From Burkholderiales bacterium (lineage in GTDB: Bacteria; Pseudomonadota; Gammaproteobacteria; Burkholderiales; Burkholderiaceae_C): a DNA stretch of 64,000 bases. This document shows, one piece after another, positions 1-11,183 of the stretch. Each line of letters starts with the position of its first letter. Position 1 is the first letter of the stretch. The stretch is from assembly GCA_017307865.1 (NCBI GenBank), contig JAFKGE010000021.1:55971-119970 (forward strand), in the 5' to 3' direction. Position numbers and translations under genes: made by a program. Below the pieces are notes generated by a model. The model had not been told where the DNA came from and ran no database searches. It saw only the letters and a program-made list of their open reading frames with translations.

Positions 1-1
1 G

Positions 2-379
2 CTGGCCCTGACCTGGATGCAGCGCCTGGCCGCCTTTCGCCCGCACATCCAGGGCGCCGTGTGGAACGGCACCGCCACGCGCCGCAGCGACATTCACCTG
101 CAGCTGTATTGCGACGACCCCAAGTCGGCCGAGATCGCGCTGATCGACCGCGGCGTGCGCTACGACGTGCGCCCCGCGCCCGGCGGCCCCAGCCCGGCGG
201 CGGACGTGCTCAGCTTTTCGACGCCCTGCCCCGAACTGGGCGAAACCATCGGCATTCATCTGATGATTCAAGACTACGACGCCCTGCGCGGCGCCCTCAA
301 GCCCGGCGCCGACGGCCGGCCCCGCCAGGGCGACGCCACCGCGTTGGCCGCGCGGCTGCAAGACGAGGCCTGTGCATGA
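2..379 (+). CDS. Partial uncharacterized protein, 5' end outside window
   Basis: The frame is open from the left edge of the window, so this is the C-terminal part (about 125 residues) of a longer protein. It contains the stretch IHLQLYCDDPKSAEIALIDR and a later IGIHLMIQDYDALRGAL, which suggest a small alpha/beta fold. I do not recognise a catalytic motif. Its stop codon overlaps the start of the thioredoxin-like gene in an ATGA, so the two are probably cotranscribed and translationally coupled. Proteins of this kind next to tlpA in comamonads are normally annotated as hypothetical. An internal ATG at 17 exists, but the upstream codons fit the same protein, so I treat the gene as truncated by the window edge. 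Confidence 0.7.
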   Translation: MALTWMQRLAAFRPHIQGAVWNGTATRRSDIHLQLYCDDPKSAEIALIDRGVRYDVRPAPGGPSPAADVLSFSTPCPELGETIGIHLMIQDYDALRGALKPGADGRPRQGDATALAARLQDEACA

Positions 380-921
380 GTGAAAGTTCTGAGCTTTCAC
401 CCGCAGCCGGCACCCCCACCCGCCGCTGGGCCCTGGCCGCCGTGGTGGGCGCGGCCGCCGGCATCGCCGGCGCCACGCTGGCCTGGCGGCGCTTTGCGCT
501 GCACGAACCCGACACCGGCGACCTTTGGCAGCACCAATTCAGCACCCCCGCCGGCGCCCCCTTGGCCATGGCCGAACTGAAGGGTCGCCCGCTGCTGATC
601 AACTTCTGGGCCACCTGGTGCCCGCCCTGCGTGGAAGAAATGCCGCTATTGAGCCGCTTTTACACGCAAGTGAAGGACAACGGCTGGCAAATGCTTGGAT
701 TGGCCATCGATCAGCCCGACCTGGTGCAGCGCTTTCTGACTCGCACCCCCGTCAGTTACCCCATCGCCATGGCCGGGCCTGCCGGCGTCGAATTGACGAA
801 AAAGCTGGGAAATGCCGCCGGCGGCCTGCCATTTACGGTGGTTTTTGACCGAAAAGGCGACATCCGGCACCGCAAGCTGGGCCAGTTGAAGCCCGAGGAT
901 CTGGCGGACTGGCTGCGCTGA
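376..921 (+). CDS. TlpA/ResA-family thiol-disulfide oxidoreductase
   Basis: A 181-residue membrane-anchored thioredoxin-like protein. Residues 16-37 form one N-terminal hydrophobic segment after a pair of arginines, so the thioredoxin domain should face the periplasm. The active site is WCPPC with cysteines 82 and 85, preceded by the typical LLINFWAT strand; a cis-proline region follows (GGLPFTVVFD). TlpA/ResA proteins reduce periplasmic disulfides, often on apocytochromes. The start at 376 was chosen because it gives the signal anchor and overlaps the upstream stop (ATGA). The gene lies just before accBC, a common arrangement in this family of bacteria. The exact partner cannot be told from sequence. 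Confidence 0.88.
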   Translation: MSESSELSPAAGTPTRRWALAAVVGAAAGIAGATLAWRRFALHEPDTGDLWQHQFSTPAGAPLAMAELKGRPLLINFWATWCPPCVEEMPLLSRFYTQVKDNGWQMLGLAIDQPDLVQRFLTRTPVSYPIAMAGPAGVELTKKLGNAAGGLPFTVVFDRKGDIRHRKLGQLKPEDLADWLR

Positions 922-1016
922 CGCCAGCGCTGGCACGGCAAAGCAATGCATCTAAAGCGCGAACTTTGCCTTAAATTCGGTAAAATGGTTTCAATTTCTA
1001 CGAAAGCATTTCAAAA

Positions 1017-1475
1017 ATGGACCTGCGAAAACTCAAGACCTTGATCGACCTGGTGTCCGAGTCGAACGTGTCCGAGCTCGAGATCACCGAGGCCGAAGGC
1101 AAGGTGCGCATCGTCAAGGCCGGCTTGGCCGCCCCGGTCGTGGCCGCCGTGCCCGTGCCGGCGGTTCCGGTGGCGGCTGCACCCGCTGCAGTGGCGGCCC
1201 CTGCGGCTGCCGCAGCGGCGCCGGCTGAACCGGCCGTGACCGGCTTCGTCGTCAAGTCGCCCATGGTGGGCACCTTCTACCGCTCGGCCAGCCCGGGCGG
1301 CACGGCCTTCGTCGAGGTGGGGCAGAAGGTCAGCGAGGGCGACGTGATCTGCATCATCGAAGCCATGAAGATCCTGAACGAGATCGAGGCCGAGAAGTCG
1401 GGCACCATCACCCAGGTGCTGGGCGAAAACGGCCAGGCGGTCGAGTACGGGCAACCGCTGTTCGTCATCGAATAA
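1017..1475 (+). CDS. accB: Acetyl-CoA carboxylase biotin carboxyl carrier protein
   Basis: A 152-residue BCCP. The N-terminal segment (1-35) is the usual helical region, residues 36-75 form an Ala/Pro-rich flexible linker, and the C-terminal biotinyl domain carries the EAMKI motif with the biotin-accepting lysine at position 118. It carries carboxybiotin between biotin carboxylase and the carboxyltransferase in the first committed step of fatty acid synthesis. accC follows 18 bp downstream, so this is the classic accBC operon. There is no strong Shine-Dalgarno before the start; the start is fixed by the conserved [13 protein letters not shown] opening. Confidence 0.97.
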   Translation: MDLRKLKTLIDLVSESNVSELEITEAEGKVRIVKAGLAAPVVAAVPVPAVPVAAAPAAVAAPAAAAAAPAEPAVTGFVVKSPMVGTFYRSASPGGTAFVEVGQKVSEGDVICIIEAMKILNEIEAEKSGTITQVLGENGQAVEYGQPLFVIE

Positions 1476-1493
1476 CGAACCGCGGAGCAGCGG

Positions 1494-2843
<1,350 letters not shown>

Positions 2844-2865
2844 CCACGCCTGCCAGCCCCATTTT

Positions 2866-2925
2866 TCAAGCCAAATCGACCTGTAGCCCGCGTCCGTAAA
2901 GCGCGAGCAGCTATATTTACTGTAG
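2866..2925 (+). repeat. Short dispersed repeat (AGCGCGAGCAGCTAT family), copy 1
   Basis: The accC-prmA gap carries AAGCCAAAT, then TGTAGCCCGCGTCCGTAA, then the core AGCGCGAGCAGCTAT (2900-2914). The same order of blocks (AAGCCAAAT, a GC-rich middle with CCCG, the core and an AT-rich tail) recurs at about a dozen places in the window. The element reads in the direction of the flanking genes here and lies just before the prmA start. Confidence 0.75.
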
Positions 2926-2933
2926 TTTCCGTG

Positions 2934-3821
2934 ATGTTTGAACTGCGCCTGGTCTGCCCCGAATCGGCGGTCGAGCCGATCAGCGACGCGCTGCAGGCGC
3001 TGGATGCGCTCAGCGTCAGCGCCGAGGACGCCGACGCCGACACCCAGGCCGAGCAGGCCCTGTTCGGCGAACCCGGCCTGCCGCCACCGGCACCCGGCTG
3101 GTCGCGCACCACGGTGGTGGCGCTGTTCCCGCAGGAAGGCGCCGCGCGCGAAGCCGCCGCGCTGCTGGCCGCGCAGGACTTTTTTGCCGGCAGCCAGGTG
3201 CAGTCGGTGGCGCCGGTGCCCGAGCAGGACTGGGTGCGCCTGACGCAGTCGCAGTTCGACCCGGTGGCCATCACGCCCGAATTCTGGATCGTGCCCAGCT
3301 GGCACGAGGTGCCGGCCGCCGCCACGCGCGTGATCCGGCTCGACCCCGGCCTGGCCTTCGGCACCGGCACCCACCCCACCACGCGCATGTGCCTGCGCTG
3401 GCTGGCCGCGCATCCGCCGACGGGCCAGCGCGTGCTGGACTACGGCTGCGGCTCGGGCATCCTGGCCATCGGCGCGGCCCTGCACGGCGCCCGCGCGGTG
3501 GACGCGGTGGACATCGACCCGGCGGCCGTGCAGGCCACCCAGGCCAACGCGGCGGCCAACGGCGTGTCCATCGACAGCGGCCTGCCGGATGCGGCCCATG
3601 GCCTGTACGACACGGTGCTGGCCAACATCCTGGCCACGCCGCTGAAGGTGCTGGCGCCCCTGCTGTGCGCCCACGTCGCGGCCGGCGGCGCGCTGGTGCT
3701 GGCCGGCATCCTGGAGCGGCAGACCGAGGAGCTGCAGCAGGCCTATCGCCCCTGGCTGACCCTGCAGGTGGCCGACACGCAGGACGGCTGGGTGCTGATG
3801 ACGGCCACGCGCGCACGCTGA
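2934..3821 (+). CDS. prmA: Ribosomal protein L11 methyltransferase
   Basis: A 295-residue SAM-dependent methyltransferase that trimethylates ribosomal protein L11. The N-terminal substrate-binding domain is followed by LDPGLAFGTGTHPTT (about 137-151), typical of PrmA, and the SAM-binding loop LDYGCGSGILAIGA at about 158-171; the catalytic-region motif ANILATPL is present further on. I chose the ATG at 2934, which gives MFELRL; a GTG directly before it at 2931 would add one residue. It follows accBC, a common betaproteobacterial order. Confidence 0.96.
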   Translation: MFELRLVCPESAVEPISDALQALDALSVSAEDADADTQAEQALFGEPGLPPPAPGWSRTTVVALFPQEGAAREAAALLAAQDFFAGSQVQSVAPVPEQDWVRLTQSQFDPVAITPEFWIVPSWHEVPAAATRVIRLDPGLAFGTGTHPTTRMCLRWLAAHPPTGQRVLDYGCGSGILAIGAALHGARAVDAVDIDPAAVQATQANAAANGVSIDSGLPDAAHGLYDTVLANILATPLKVLAPLLCAHVAAGGALVLAGILERQTEELQQAYRPWLTLQVADTQDGWVLMTATRAR

Positions 3822-3895
3822 AGCGCCGGGCCGGCCGCGCGCCTGCCTACAATCGCCGCCATGCTTGCCGCCGCACCAACGCCCTCGCCCCTGGC

Positions 3896-5110
3896 ATGAG
3901 CCTGGTCACGCGCTGCCCCGCCTGCTCGACCCTGTTCAAGGTCGTGCCGGACCAGATTCGCATTGCCGCCGGCTGGGTGCGCTGCGGGCACTGCGGCGTG
4001 GTGTTCGATGCCTCGACGCACCTGCTGCCGCGTGACGCATCGACCGCCCCGGCACCCGTGGGCGCGCCCGTCGCAGAGACGACGGCCCGCGCGGCGCCGC
4101 TGCCGGCCGCCGTCACTTCGCCACCCATGCCCTGGGGCGAAGCATCCGCCGCACCGCCGGTTGCAGCGGATGCCGCTGCACCAGCGCCGAGCATTGCACC
4201 GCTGCCCGTCGCAGCGCCGGCAGTGGTCACGCCGCCCGCAGAACCCGCCCCGGTCGTGCCTGATATCCCTGCCGCGCTCGCCGCTGAGACGGACGATCGG
4301 CAGGCGACGGCGTGGACCCAGCCCACCGATCTCGTCCGGGACGATCCGGCCGAGACCCCGTCGGCAACGGCGCCGAGTGCCGAGCCCGCCCTCGACGAGC
4401 CAGCCGAAGCACCGGATTCGGAGCCGTCCGATCTTCCCCCACTGGACCCCGACCCCCTCGATCTCCACCTGGCCTACACGAGCCTCACCGAGCCGGCACT
4501 GCTCGATCCGCTGGAGGACAACGGGACCGCCCTGCCCGAACGCCCACACCCCGACGATGAGCCCGCGTCGAACGCCGCGCCGCTGGAAGCGCCGCCCTCC
4601 TTCGTCGCCGCAGCGCGCCGGCGCGCGTTCTGGGCCGCGCGCCCGGTGCGCGCCCTGCTGTGGCTGGTCGCCCTGCTGGGCGTGCTGGCCCTGGCGGGTC
4701 AGTGGGTGGTCGGCCAGCGCGACTGGCTGGCCGCGCGCCTGCCGCAGTCGGCGCCGGCCCTGCGCGCGCTGTGCGCCCCACTGGGTTGCCAGATCAGGCC
4801 CTATCGGCAGCTCGACGCCATCGTCATCGATGCCTCGGCCTTCAACCGCGTGGCGGGGCCCGAGTTTCGCTTCAGCGCCAGCCTGCGCAACAGCGCCGAC
4901 TGGCCGGTGGCCAGCCCGGCGCTGGAATTGATCCTGACCGACCGCGACAACCAGCCCCTGGTGCGCCGCGTGCTGACCGCGGCCGAACTCGGCGCGCCCC
5001 CCGCGCTGGCGCCGCGCGGCGACTTCAGCGCCAGCCAGGGCGTGACGGTCGGCGCGCCGGTGGACGCTGCCGCGGTGGCGGGCTACCGCCTGACCGCCTT
5101 CTATCCCTGA
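3896..5110 (+). CDS. DUF3426 zinc-ribbon membrane protein
   Basis: A 404-residue protein. The N-terminus carries a zinc-ribbon of the MJ0042 type with cysteines 7, 10, 30 and 33 (RCPAC and RCGHC). Residues 45-245 are a low-complexity Ala/Pro/Glu-rich linker. A single hydrophobic segment at about 251-272 is followed by a C-terminal DUF3426 domain of about 130 residues that resembles an extracytoplasmic fold. The layout predicts a cytoplasmic zinc ribbon tethered to a periplasmic domain. The function is not known. It is found between prmA and the PfkB kinase in many related genomes, which supports the start at 3896. Confidence 0.85.
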   Translation: MSLVTRCPACSTLFKVVPDQIRIAAGWVRCGHCGVVFDASTHLLPRDASTAPAPVGAPVAETTARAAPLPAAVTSPPMPWGEASAAPPVAADAAAPAPSIAPLPVAAPAVVTPPAEPAPVVPDIPAALAAETDDRQATAWTQPTDLVRDDPAETPSATAPSAEPALDEPAEAPDSEPSDLPPLDPDPLDLHLAYTSLTEPALLDPLEDNGTALPERPHPDDEPASNAAPLEAPPSFVAAARRRAFWAARPVRALLWLVALLGVLALAGQWVVGQRDWLAARLPQSAPALRALCAPLGCQIRPYRQLDAIVIDASAFNRVAGPEFRFSASLRNSADWPVASPALELILTDRDNQPLVRRVLTAAELGAPPALAPRGDFSASQGVTVGAPVDAAAVAGYRLTAFYP

Positions 5111-5136
5111 CCACCGACCCAACCCCTCCCCACACC

Positions 5137-6048
5137 ATGGCAAGCCTGATTTGCGGTTCCCTCGCGTTCGACACCATCATGAGCTTCGAAGGACGCTTCG
5201 CGCAGCAGATCCTGCCCGAGCAGTTGCACATCCTGAACGTCTCGTTTCTGGTGCCCCATCTGCGCCGCGACTTCGGCGGCTGCGCCGGCAACATCGCCTA
5301 CGCCATGCGCCAGCTGGGCGGCACGCCCCTGCCCATGGCCACCGTGGGGCGCGACGGCGCCGATTACCTGCAGCGCCTGCACGGCCAGGGCATCAGCACC
5401 GAGTTCGTGCGCGAGGTGGATGACACCTACACCGCGCAGGCCATGATCATGACCGACCGCGACAACAACCAGATCACGGCCTTTCACCCCGGCGCCATGA
5501 TGCAGGCGCACGTCAACCGCATCGCGGCACGGCCCGACATCCGCCTGGGCATCATCTCGCCGGACGGGCGCGACGCCATGCTGCAGCACGCCGAGCAGTT
5601 TCATGCCGCCGGCATCCCCTTCGTGTTCGACCCCGGCCAGGGTCTGCCCATGTTCGATGGCGCCGAGCTGGCGCACTTCGTGGCGCTGGCCACTTGGGTG
5701 ACGGTCAACGACTACGAAGGCCAGATGCTGTGCGACCGCATGAGCGTGACACCGGCCGAGCTGTCGCGGCGTGCGCGCGCGCTGGTCGTCACGCGCGGGG
5801 CCGAGGGCTGCGACGTTTGGGAGGACGGCGTGTGCACGCGCGTTCCCGGCGTTCAGCCGGCGCAGGTGGTCGACCCCACCGGCTGCGGCGACGCCTGGCG
5901 CGGCGCGCTGCTGTGGGGCCTGGAGCAAGGCTGGTCGATGGCGCGCTGCGCCGTGCTGGGCAACCGCCTGGGCGCGCTCAAGGTGGCGGCCAGCGGCCCG
6001 CAGAACTACACGGTCGATCGCGCGGCGCTGCTGCGCGAAGCCGCATAG
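5137..6048 (+). CDS. PfkB-family carbohydrate/nucleoside kinase
   Basis: A 303-residue ribokinase-superfamily kinase. The N-terminus has the substrate-binding [16 protein letters not shown] segment and the C-terminus the PfkB signature [16 protein letters not shown], with the catalytic Asp in GCGDAW. The protein is often annotated as adenosine kinase or sugar kinase. The N-terminal sequence [19 protein letters not shown] resembles adenosine-kinase-like members more than fructokinases, but the substrate cannot be settled from sequence. It lies 26 bp after the DUF3426 gene and probably ends that operon. Confidence 0.85.
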   Translation: MASLICGSLAFDTIMSFEGRFAQQILPEQLHILNVSFLVPHLRRDFGGCAGNIAYAMRQLGGTPLPMATVGRDGADYLQRLHGQGISTEFVREVDDTYTAQAMIMTDRDNNQITAFHPGAMMQAHVNRIAARPDIRLGIISPDGRDAMLQHAEQFHAAGIPFVFDPGQGLPMFDGAELAHFVALATWVTVNDYEGQMLCDRMSVTPAELSRRARALVVTRGAEGCDVWEDGVCTRVPGVQPAQVVDPTGCGDAWRGALLWGLEQGWSMARCAVLGNRLGALKVAASGPQNYTVDRAALLREAA

Positions 6049-6077
6049 CCCACTCCCCCAACCCAAGGGGCAAAGAA

Positions 6078-6109
6078 AAACCCGCACGCCGGGACCGCGC
6101 GTGCGGGTT
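6078..6109 (-). terminator. Rho-independent terminator of the H1-like gene
   Basis: An 11-bp stem, AACCCGCACGC (6079-6089) with GCGTGCGGGTT (6099-6109), is followed on the minus strand by a T-rich run. It lies downstream of the H1-like gene and converges with the PfkB kinase gene. Confidence 0.8.
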
Positions 6110-6154
6110 GAGTGCGTCTGCCGACGCCCAGGCGCCGGCAGCGGCCGGGCCCGA

Positions 6155-6637
<483 letters not shown>

Positions 6638-6799
6638 TTTTTTCTCCTTGATCAAGTTGAACAATCAACAGCAGGAAACGCTTCGCGCCTGTTGGGACAC
6701 GCGAAACGATTCATGACCCTGGACCGCGGTCCAAGGCCATGAACACGAACGCCGCCGAAAGGCGGCAGACGGGAAGCGCGCATGCGGCTCGTCACCCGT

Positions 6800-7942
6800 T
6801 CAATCCCATGACAGCGCGCCACCGGTCTGGTACTCGATGACGCGGGTTTCGAAGAAGTTGCGTTCCTTCTTCAGGTCGATCATTTCGCTCATCCAGGGGA
6901 ACGGGTTCTCGGCGCCCGGGTAGAGCGCCTCCAGCCCGATCTGGGTGGCACGGCGATTGGCGATGTAGCGCAGGTAGCCCTTGAACATGGAGGCGTTCAG
7001 GCCCAGCACGCCGCGCGGCATGGTGTCCTCGGCGTAGCGGTATTCGAGCTCGACCGCGCGCTCGAACAGGGCCTTGATCTCGGCCTTGAACGCGGGCGTC
7101 CACAGCTGCGGGTTCTCCAGCTTGATCTGGTTGATCAGGTCGATGCCGAAGTTGCAGTGCATCGATTCGTCGCGCAGGATGTACTGGTACTGCTCGGCGG
7201 CGCCGGTCATCTTGTTTTGCCGGCCCAGCGCCAGGATCTGCGTGAAGCCGACGTAGAAGAACAGGCCTTCCATCAGGCAGGCGAAAACGATCAGGCTTTT
7301 CAGCAGCGTCTGGTCGGCCTCGGGCGTGCCGGTGCTGAAAGCCGGGTCCATGATGGCGTCGATGAAGGGGATCAGGAACTCGTCCTTGGCGCGGATCGAG
7401 GCCACCTCGTGGTAGGCGTTGAAGATCTCGGCTTCGTCCAGGCCCAGCGACTCGACGATGTACTGGTAGGCGTGGGTGTGGATGGCTTCTTCGAAGGCCT
7501 GGCGCAGCAGGAACTGGCGGCACTCGGGCGCCGTGATGTGGCGATAGGTGCCCAGCACGATGTTGTTGGCGGCCAGCGAGTCGGCGGTGACGAAGAAGCC
7601 CAGGTTGCGCTTGATGATGCGGCGCTCGTCCTCGGACAGACCGTTCGGGTCCTTCCACAGCGCGATGTCGCGGTTCATGTTGATTTCCTGCGGCATCCAG
7701 TGGTTGGCGCAGGTGGCCAGGTACTTTTCCCAAGCCCACTTGTACTTGAACGGCACCAGCTGGTTGACGTCGGTGTGGCCATTGATGATGCGCTTGTCGG
7801 CCGCGTTGACGCGGCGCTGACCCCCTTCGCTGCGCGCGGCGACCGGCGTCGGCGCCATCGGCTGCGCGGGCGTCCACGACGCCACCGGCTGCAGCCGCGG
7901 CTGCGGCGTGTTGCGTGCGCTGTCTTCGCTCCAGTTCAACAT
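6800..7942 (-). CDS. nrdB: Class Ia ribonucleotide reductase, beta subunit
   Basis: A 380-residue radical-generating subunit that houses the di-iron/tyrosyl radical cofactor. Carboxylate/histidine metal-ligand motifs typical of NrdB are visible: [30 protein letters not shown] and DESMHCNFG. It supplies the radical to NrdA for making deoxynucleotides. The start at 7942 (MLNWSEDS) matches the family; the open frame runs on upstream but without similarity. It lies 132 bp after nrdA, so the two probably share the NrdR-controlled promoter. Downstream at 6751-6766 is a GCCGCC-GAAA-GGCGGC hairpin without a T run. Confidence 0.96.
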   Translation of the reverse strand: MLNWSEDSARNTPQPRLQPVASWTPAQPMAPTPVAARSEGGQRRVNAADKRIINGHTDVNQLVPFKYKWAWEKYLATCANHWMPQEINMNRDIALWKDPNGLSEDERRIIKRNLGFFVTADSLAANNIVLGTYRHITAPECRQFLLRQAFEEAIHTHAYQYIVESLGLDEAEIFNAYHEVASIRAKDEFLIPFIDAIMDPAFSTGTPEADQTLLKSLIVFACLMEGLFFYVGFTQILALGRQNKMTGAAEQYQYILRDESMHCNFGIDLINQIKLENPQLWTPAFKAEIKALFERAVELEYRYAEDTMPRGVLGLNASMFKGYLRYIANRRATQIGLEALYPGAENPFPWMSEMIDLKKERNFFETRVIEYQTGGALSWD

Positions 7943-8074
7943 GATTTTTCCAATGCTCCGATTATGGGAGCAACATGACGAAATGCAAAGCATTCGTGCA
8001 CGTTGAACTCCGCTGGATGACAAGAATGTGTTGCGGCCAGGCATCGCATCGCGCGACGAAGCCGCAACGCGCGA

Positions 8075-10978
8075 TCACTGGCAGGCCTCGCAACCGGGAT
8101 CGTCGATGGCGCAGAACTTGATGTCGGTGGCGGCCTCGACGGCGTCGAGCGTGCTCTCGGGCGCCGCCGCCGCATGGCTGGCCTGCAGGCCGCCGTCGCG
8201 CTCGTGGCTGCTCGGCACGGCGTTCAGTCGGCCCGACTGGATGGTGGACTTCTCGGCCTGCGTGGCGCTGGTGGTGCGCAGGTAGTAGGTGGTCTTGACG
8301 CCGCGCAGCCACGCGAGCTTGTAGGTGTCGTCCAGCTTCTTGCCCGAGGCACCGGCCATGTAGATGTTCAGGCTCTGCGCCTGGTCGATCCACTTCTGGC
8401 GCCGCGCGGCGCACTCCACCAGCCACTGGGGCTGCACCTCGAAGGCGGTGGCGTACAGCTGCTTGATGTCGGCGGGTACGCGGTCGATGGCGGCCAGCGA
8501 GCCGTCGAAGTGCTTCAGGTCCATCACCATCACCTCGTCCCACAGGTTCAGGCGCTTGAGGTCGCGCACCAGGTGGTGGTTGATGATGGTGAACTCGCCC
8601 GACAGGTTGCTCTTGACCGACAGGTTGCCGAAGCACGGCTCGATCGAGGCGTCGACGCCGACGATGTTGCTGATGGTGGCGGTGGGCGCGATGGCGATGC
8701 AGTTGCTGTTGCGCATGCCGTCGCGCCCGATCTTGGCGCGCAGCGCGTCCCAGTCCAGCGTGGCCGAGCGGTCCACCTCCACGTAGCCGCCGCGCGCCCG
8801 CTCCAGCAGGTCGAGGGTATCCAGCGGCAACACGCCGCGCTCCCACAGCGAGCCCTTGTACGACGCATAGCGCCCGCGTTCGGCCGCCAGTTCGGTCGAG
8901 GCCCAGTAGGCGTGGTAGCAGATCGCCTCCATCGACTGGTCGGCGAACTGCACCGCCTGCTCGCTGGCGTAGGGAATGCGCAGTGCGTACAGCGCATCTT
9001 GAAATCCCATCACGCCCAGGCCCACCGGGCGGTGGCGCAGATTGGAGTCGCGCGCCTTCTTGACGGCGTAGTAATTGATGTCGATGACGTTGTCGAGCAT
9101 GCGCATGGCCGTCTGCACGGTGCGCTGCAGCTTGGCGTGGTCGATGTGCCCGTCGGTGATGTGGCGCGGCAGGTTGACCGAGCCCAGGTTGCACACCGCG
9201 GTTTCGCTGTCGCTGGTGTTGAGCGTGATCTCGGTGCACAGGTTGCTGGAATGCACCACGCCGGCGTGCTGCTGCGGCGAGCGGACGTTGCAGGCGTCCT
9301 TGAAGGTGATCCAGGGATGGCCGGTCTCGAACAGCATCGAAAGCATCTTGCGCCACAGGTCGACCGCAGGCAGGGTCTTGCTGGGCTTGATCTCGCCGCG
9401 CGCGGCCTTTTCCTCGTAGGCGACGTAGGCCTGCTCGAAGGCGGTGCCGTATTGGTCGTGCAGGTCGGGCACGTCGGACGGCGAAAACAGCGTCCACGAG
9501 CCCTTTTCCATCACGCGGCGCATGAACAGGTCGGGCACCCAGTTGGCGGTGTTCATGTCGTGCGTGCGGCGGCGGTCGTCGCCGGTGTTCTTGCGCAGCT
9601 CCAGGAATTCCTCGACGTCCAGGTGCCAGGTCTCCAGGTAGGCGCAGACGGCGCCCTTGCGCTTGCCGCCCTGATTGACGGCCACCGCCGTGTCGTTGAC
9701 CACCTTCAGGAATGGCACCACGCCCTGCGACTCGCCGTTGGTGCCCTTGATGTGGCTGCCCAGGGCGCGCACCCGCGTCCAGTCGTTGCCCAGGCCGCCG
9801 GCATACTTGGACAGCAGGGCGTTTTCCTTGATCGATTCGTAGATGCCGTCCAGCTCGTCGGGCACCGTGGTCAGGTAGCAGGAGGACAGCTGCGAGCGCC
9901 GCGTGCCGCTGTTGAACAGCGTGGGCGTGCTGCTCATGAAGTCGAAGGACGACAGCACCTCGTAGAACTCGATGGCGCGCGCCTCGCGGTCGATTTCATG
10001 CAGCGCCAAGCCCATGGCCACGCGCATGAAGAAGGCCTGCGGCAGTTCGATGCGTTGCTTGCGCACGTGCAGGAAGTAGCGGTCGTACAGCGTCTGCAGG
10101 CCCAGGTAGTCGAACTGCAGGTCGCGCTCGGGCTTGAGCGCCGCGCCCAGGCGCGCCAGGTCGAACTGCAGCAGGCGCTCGTCCAGCAGTTCGTGCTCGA
10201 CGCCGCGCTGGATGAAGCGCGGAAAGGATTCGGCATAGGCGCCGGCCAGCTCGGGCAGGCCCACGTCCTCGCCCAGCACCTCCTGCGCGATGGTGTGCAG
10301 CAGCAGGCGGGCGGTGACGAACGTGTAATCCGGCTCCTGCTCGATCAGGGTGCGCGCGGCCAGGATGGCGGCCTTGTAGACCTCCTCGATGGGCACGCCG
10401 TCGTACAGGTTGCGCAGGGTTTCGGCCAGGATGGGCGCGGCGCTGATCTCGGCGCTCAGGCCGGCGCAGGCCTGAGTCAAAAGGGCTTGCAGCCCAGACA
10501 GATCAAGCGCAATGCGCTCATTATTTTGTAGTACATGCAGCACCTGCGCCGCCGCGGCCGGGGCGGCCTTGTGCTGCGCGCGCTCCTGCGCGCGGCGCTC
10601 GCGATACAGCACATAGGCACGCGCCACCTCGTGGTGGCCGCCGCGCATCAGGGCCAGCTCGACCTGGTCCTGCACGTCCTCGATGTGAAAGGTGCCACCG
10701 GCCGGCCGCGAGCGCATCAGCGCGCGCACCACGGTCTGCGTCAGCTCGTCGACCAGCTCGCGCACGCTGGCCGAGGCCGCGCCCTGCGTGCCATGCACGG
10801 CCAGAAAGGCCTTCATCATCGCCACGGCGATCTTGGCCGGCTCGAAGCGCACGACGGCGCCGTTGCGCCGCATGATCTGGTAGTGGGTCAGCGGGTCGGC
10901 GGTGGCGGCCACGGGCTCGATCGGGGCAGCGGGCGTGACGGGCACGGTGAAGGGCGCGGTGCTGCGGGCAGTTTGCAT
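8075..10978 (-). CDS. nrdA: Class Ia ribonucleoside-diphosphate reductase, alpha subunit
   Basis: A 967-residue catalytic subunit. Residues about 33-125 form an ATP-cone for allosteric control (RRNGAVVRFEPAKI). Conserved catalytic-barrel sequences include NSGTRRSQLSSCYL, CNLGSVNLPRH and SIEPCFGNLSVKSNLSGEF. The C-terminus ends in the redox-shuttle pair CEAC within GCEACQ. It reduces ribonucleoside diphosphates with NrdB. The region around residues 150-168 (HVLQNNERIALDLSGLQ) is encoded by DNA that loosely resembles the short dispersed repeat; see findings. A pair of NrdR boxes lies upstream. Confidence 0.97.
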   Translation of the reverse strand: MQTARSTAPFTVPVTPAAPIEPVAATADPLTHYQIMRRNGAVVRFEPAKIAVAMMKAFLAVHGTQGAASASVRELVDELTQTVVRALMRSRPAGGTFHIEDVQDQVELALMRGGHHEVARAYVLYRERRAQERAQHKAAPAAAAQVLHVLQNNERIALDLSGLQALLTQACAGLSAEISAAPILAETLRNLYDGVPIEEVYKAAILAARTLIEQEPDYTFVTARLLLHTIAQEVLGEDVGLPELAGAYAESFPRFIQRGVEHELLDERLLQFDLARLGAALKPERDLQFDYLGLQTLYDRYFLHVRKQRIELPQAFFMRVAMGLALHEIDREARAIEFYEVLSSFDFMSSTPTLFNSGTRRSQLSSCYLTTVPDELDGIYESIKENALLSKYAGGLGNDWTRVRALGSHIKGTNGESQGVVPFLKVVNDTAVAVNQGGKRKGAVCAYLETWHLDVEEFLELRKNTGDDRRRTHDMNTANWVPDLFMRRVMEKGSWTLFSPSDVPDLHDQYGTAFEQAYVAYEEKAARGEIKPSKTLPAVDLWRKMLSMLFETGHPWITFKDACNVRSPQQHAGVVHSSNLCTEITLNTSDSETAVCNLGSVNLPRHITDGHIDHAKLQRTVQTAMRMLDNVIDINYYAVKKARDSNLRHRPVGLGVMGFQDALYALRIPYASEQAVQFADQSMEAICYHAYWASTELAAERGRYASYKGSLWERGVLPLDTLDLLERARGGYVEVDRSATLDWDALRAKIGRDGMRNSNCIAIAPTATISNIVGVDASIEPCFGNLSVKSNLSGEFTIINHHLVRDLKRLNLWDEVMVMDLKHFDGSLAAIDRVPADIKQLYATAFEVQPQWLVECAARRQKWIDQAQSLNIYMAGASGKKLDDTYKLAWLRGVKTTYYLRTTSATQAEKSTIQSGRLNAVPSSHERDGGLQASHAAAAPESTLDAVEAATDIKFCAIDDPGCEACQ

Positions 10979-11068
10979 GCGTGTCTCTCGGAGGGTGCGA
11001 AGGGGTCTCAGACGGCTCGAAGCAGGTGCCGGACGCGGGCTTGTGGTGTTTTTTTGCTTCGGGTGGAC

Positions 11069-11116
11069 ACACTATATCTAGTGTTTTATCAAAGCACAAC
11101 ACACAAGCTATGGTGT
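11069..11116 (-). promoter_or_regulatory. Pair of NrdR boxes upstream of nrdA
   Basis: ACACTATATCTAGTGT (11069-11084) fits the NrdR-box consensus (acaCwAtATaTwGtgt) almost perfectly. A second, weaker match ACACAAGCTATGGTGT lies at 11101-11116. The two are offset by 32 bp, about three helical turns, as in other NrdR-regulated promoters. They lie 90-140 bp before the nrdA start, consistent with repression of nrdAB by NrdR in response to dATP/ATP. nrdR itself is not in the window. Confidence 0.85.
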
Positions 11117-11183
11117 ATGGCGGATTTTCCACGCGCAGCGACAACGGCGACCAGTCACGGCCTCCGCATGCGCGGGCGCGGGC

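Noticed and set aside
966..986. TTGCCT and TAAAAT before accB as a promoter
   Set aside because: Spacing is nine bases, not the 16-18 needed; only the TAAAAT could be part of a real promoter.
8174..10531. Plus-strand open frame of 785 codons opposite nrdA
   Set aside because: Antisense shadow of nrdA, with composition dominated by Ala, Arg, Val and Gln and no family similarity.
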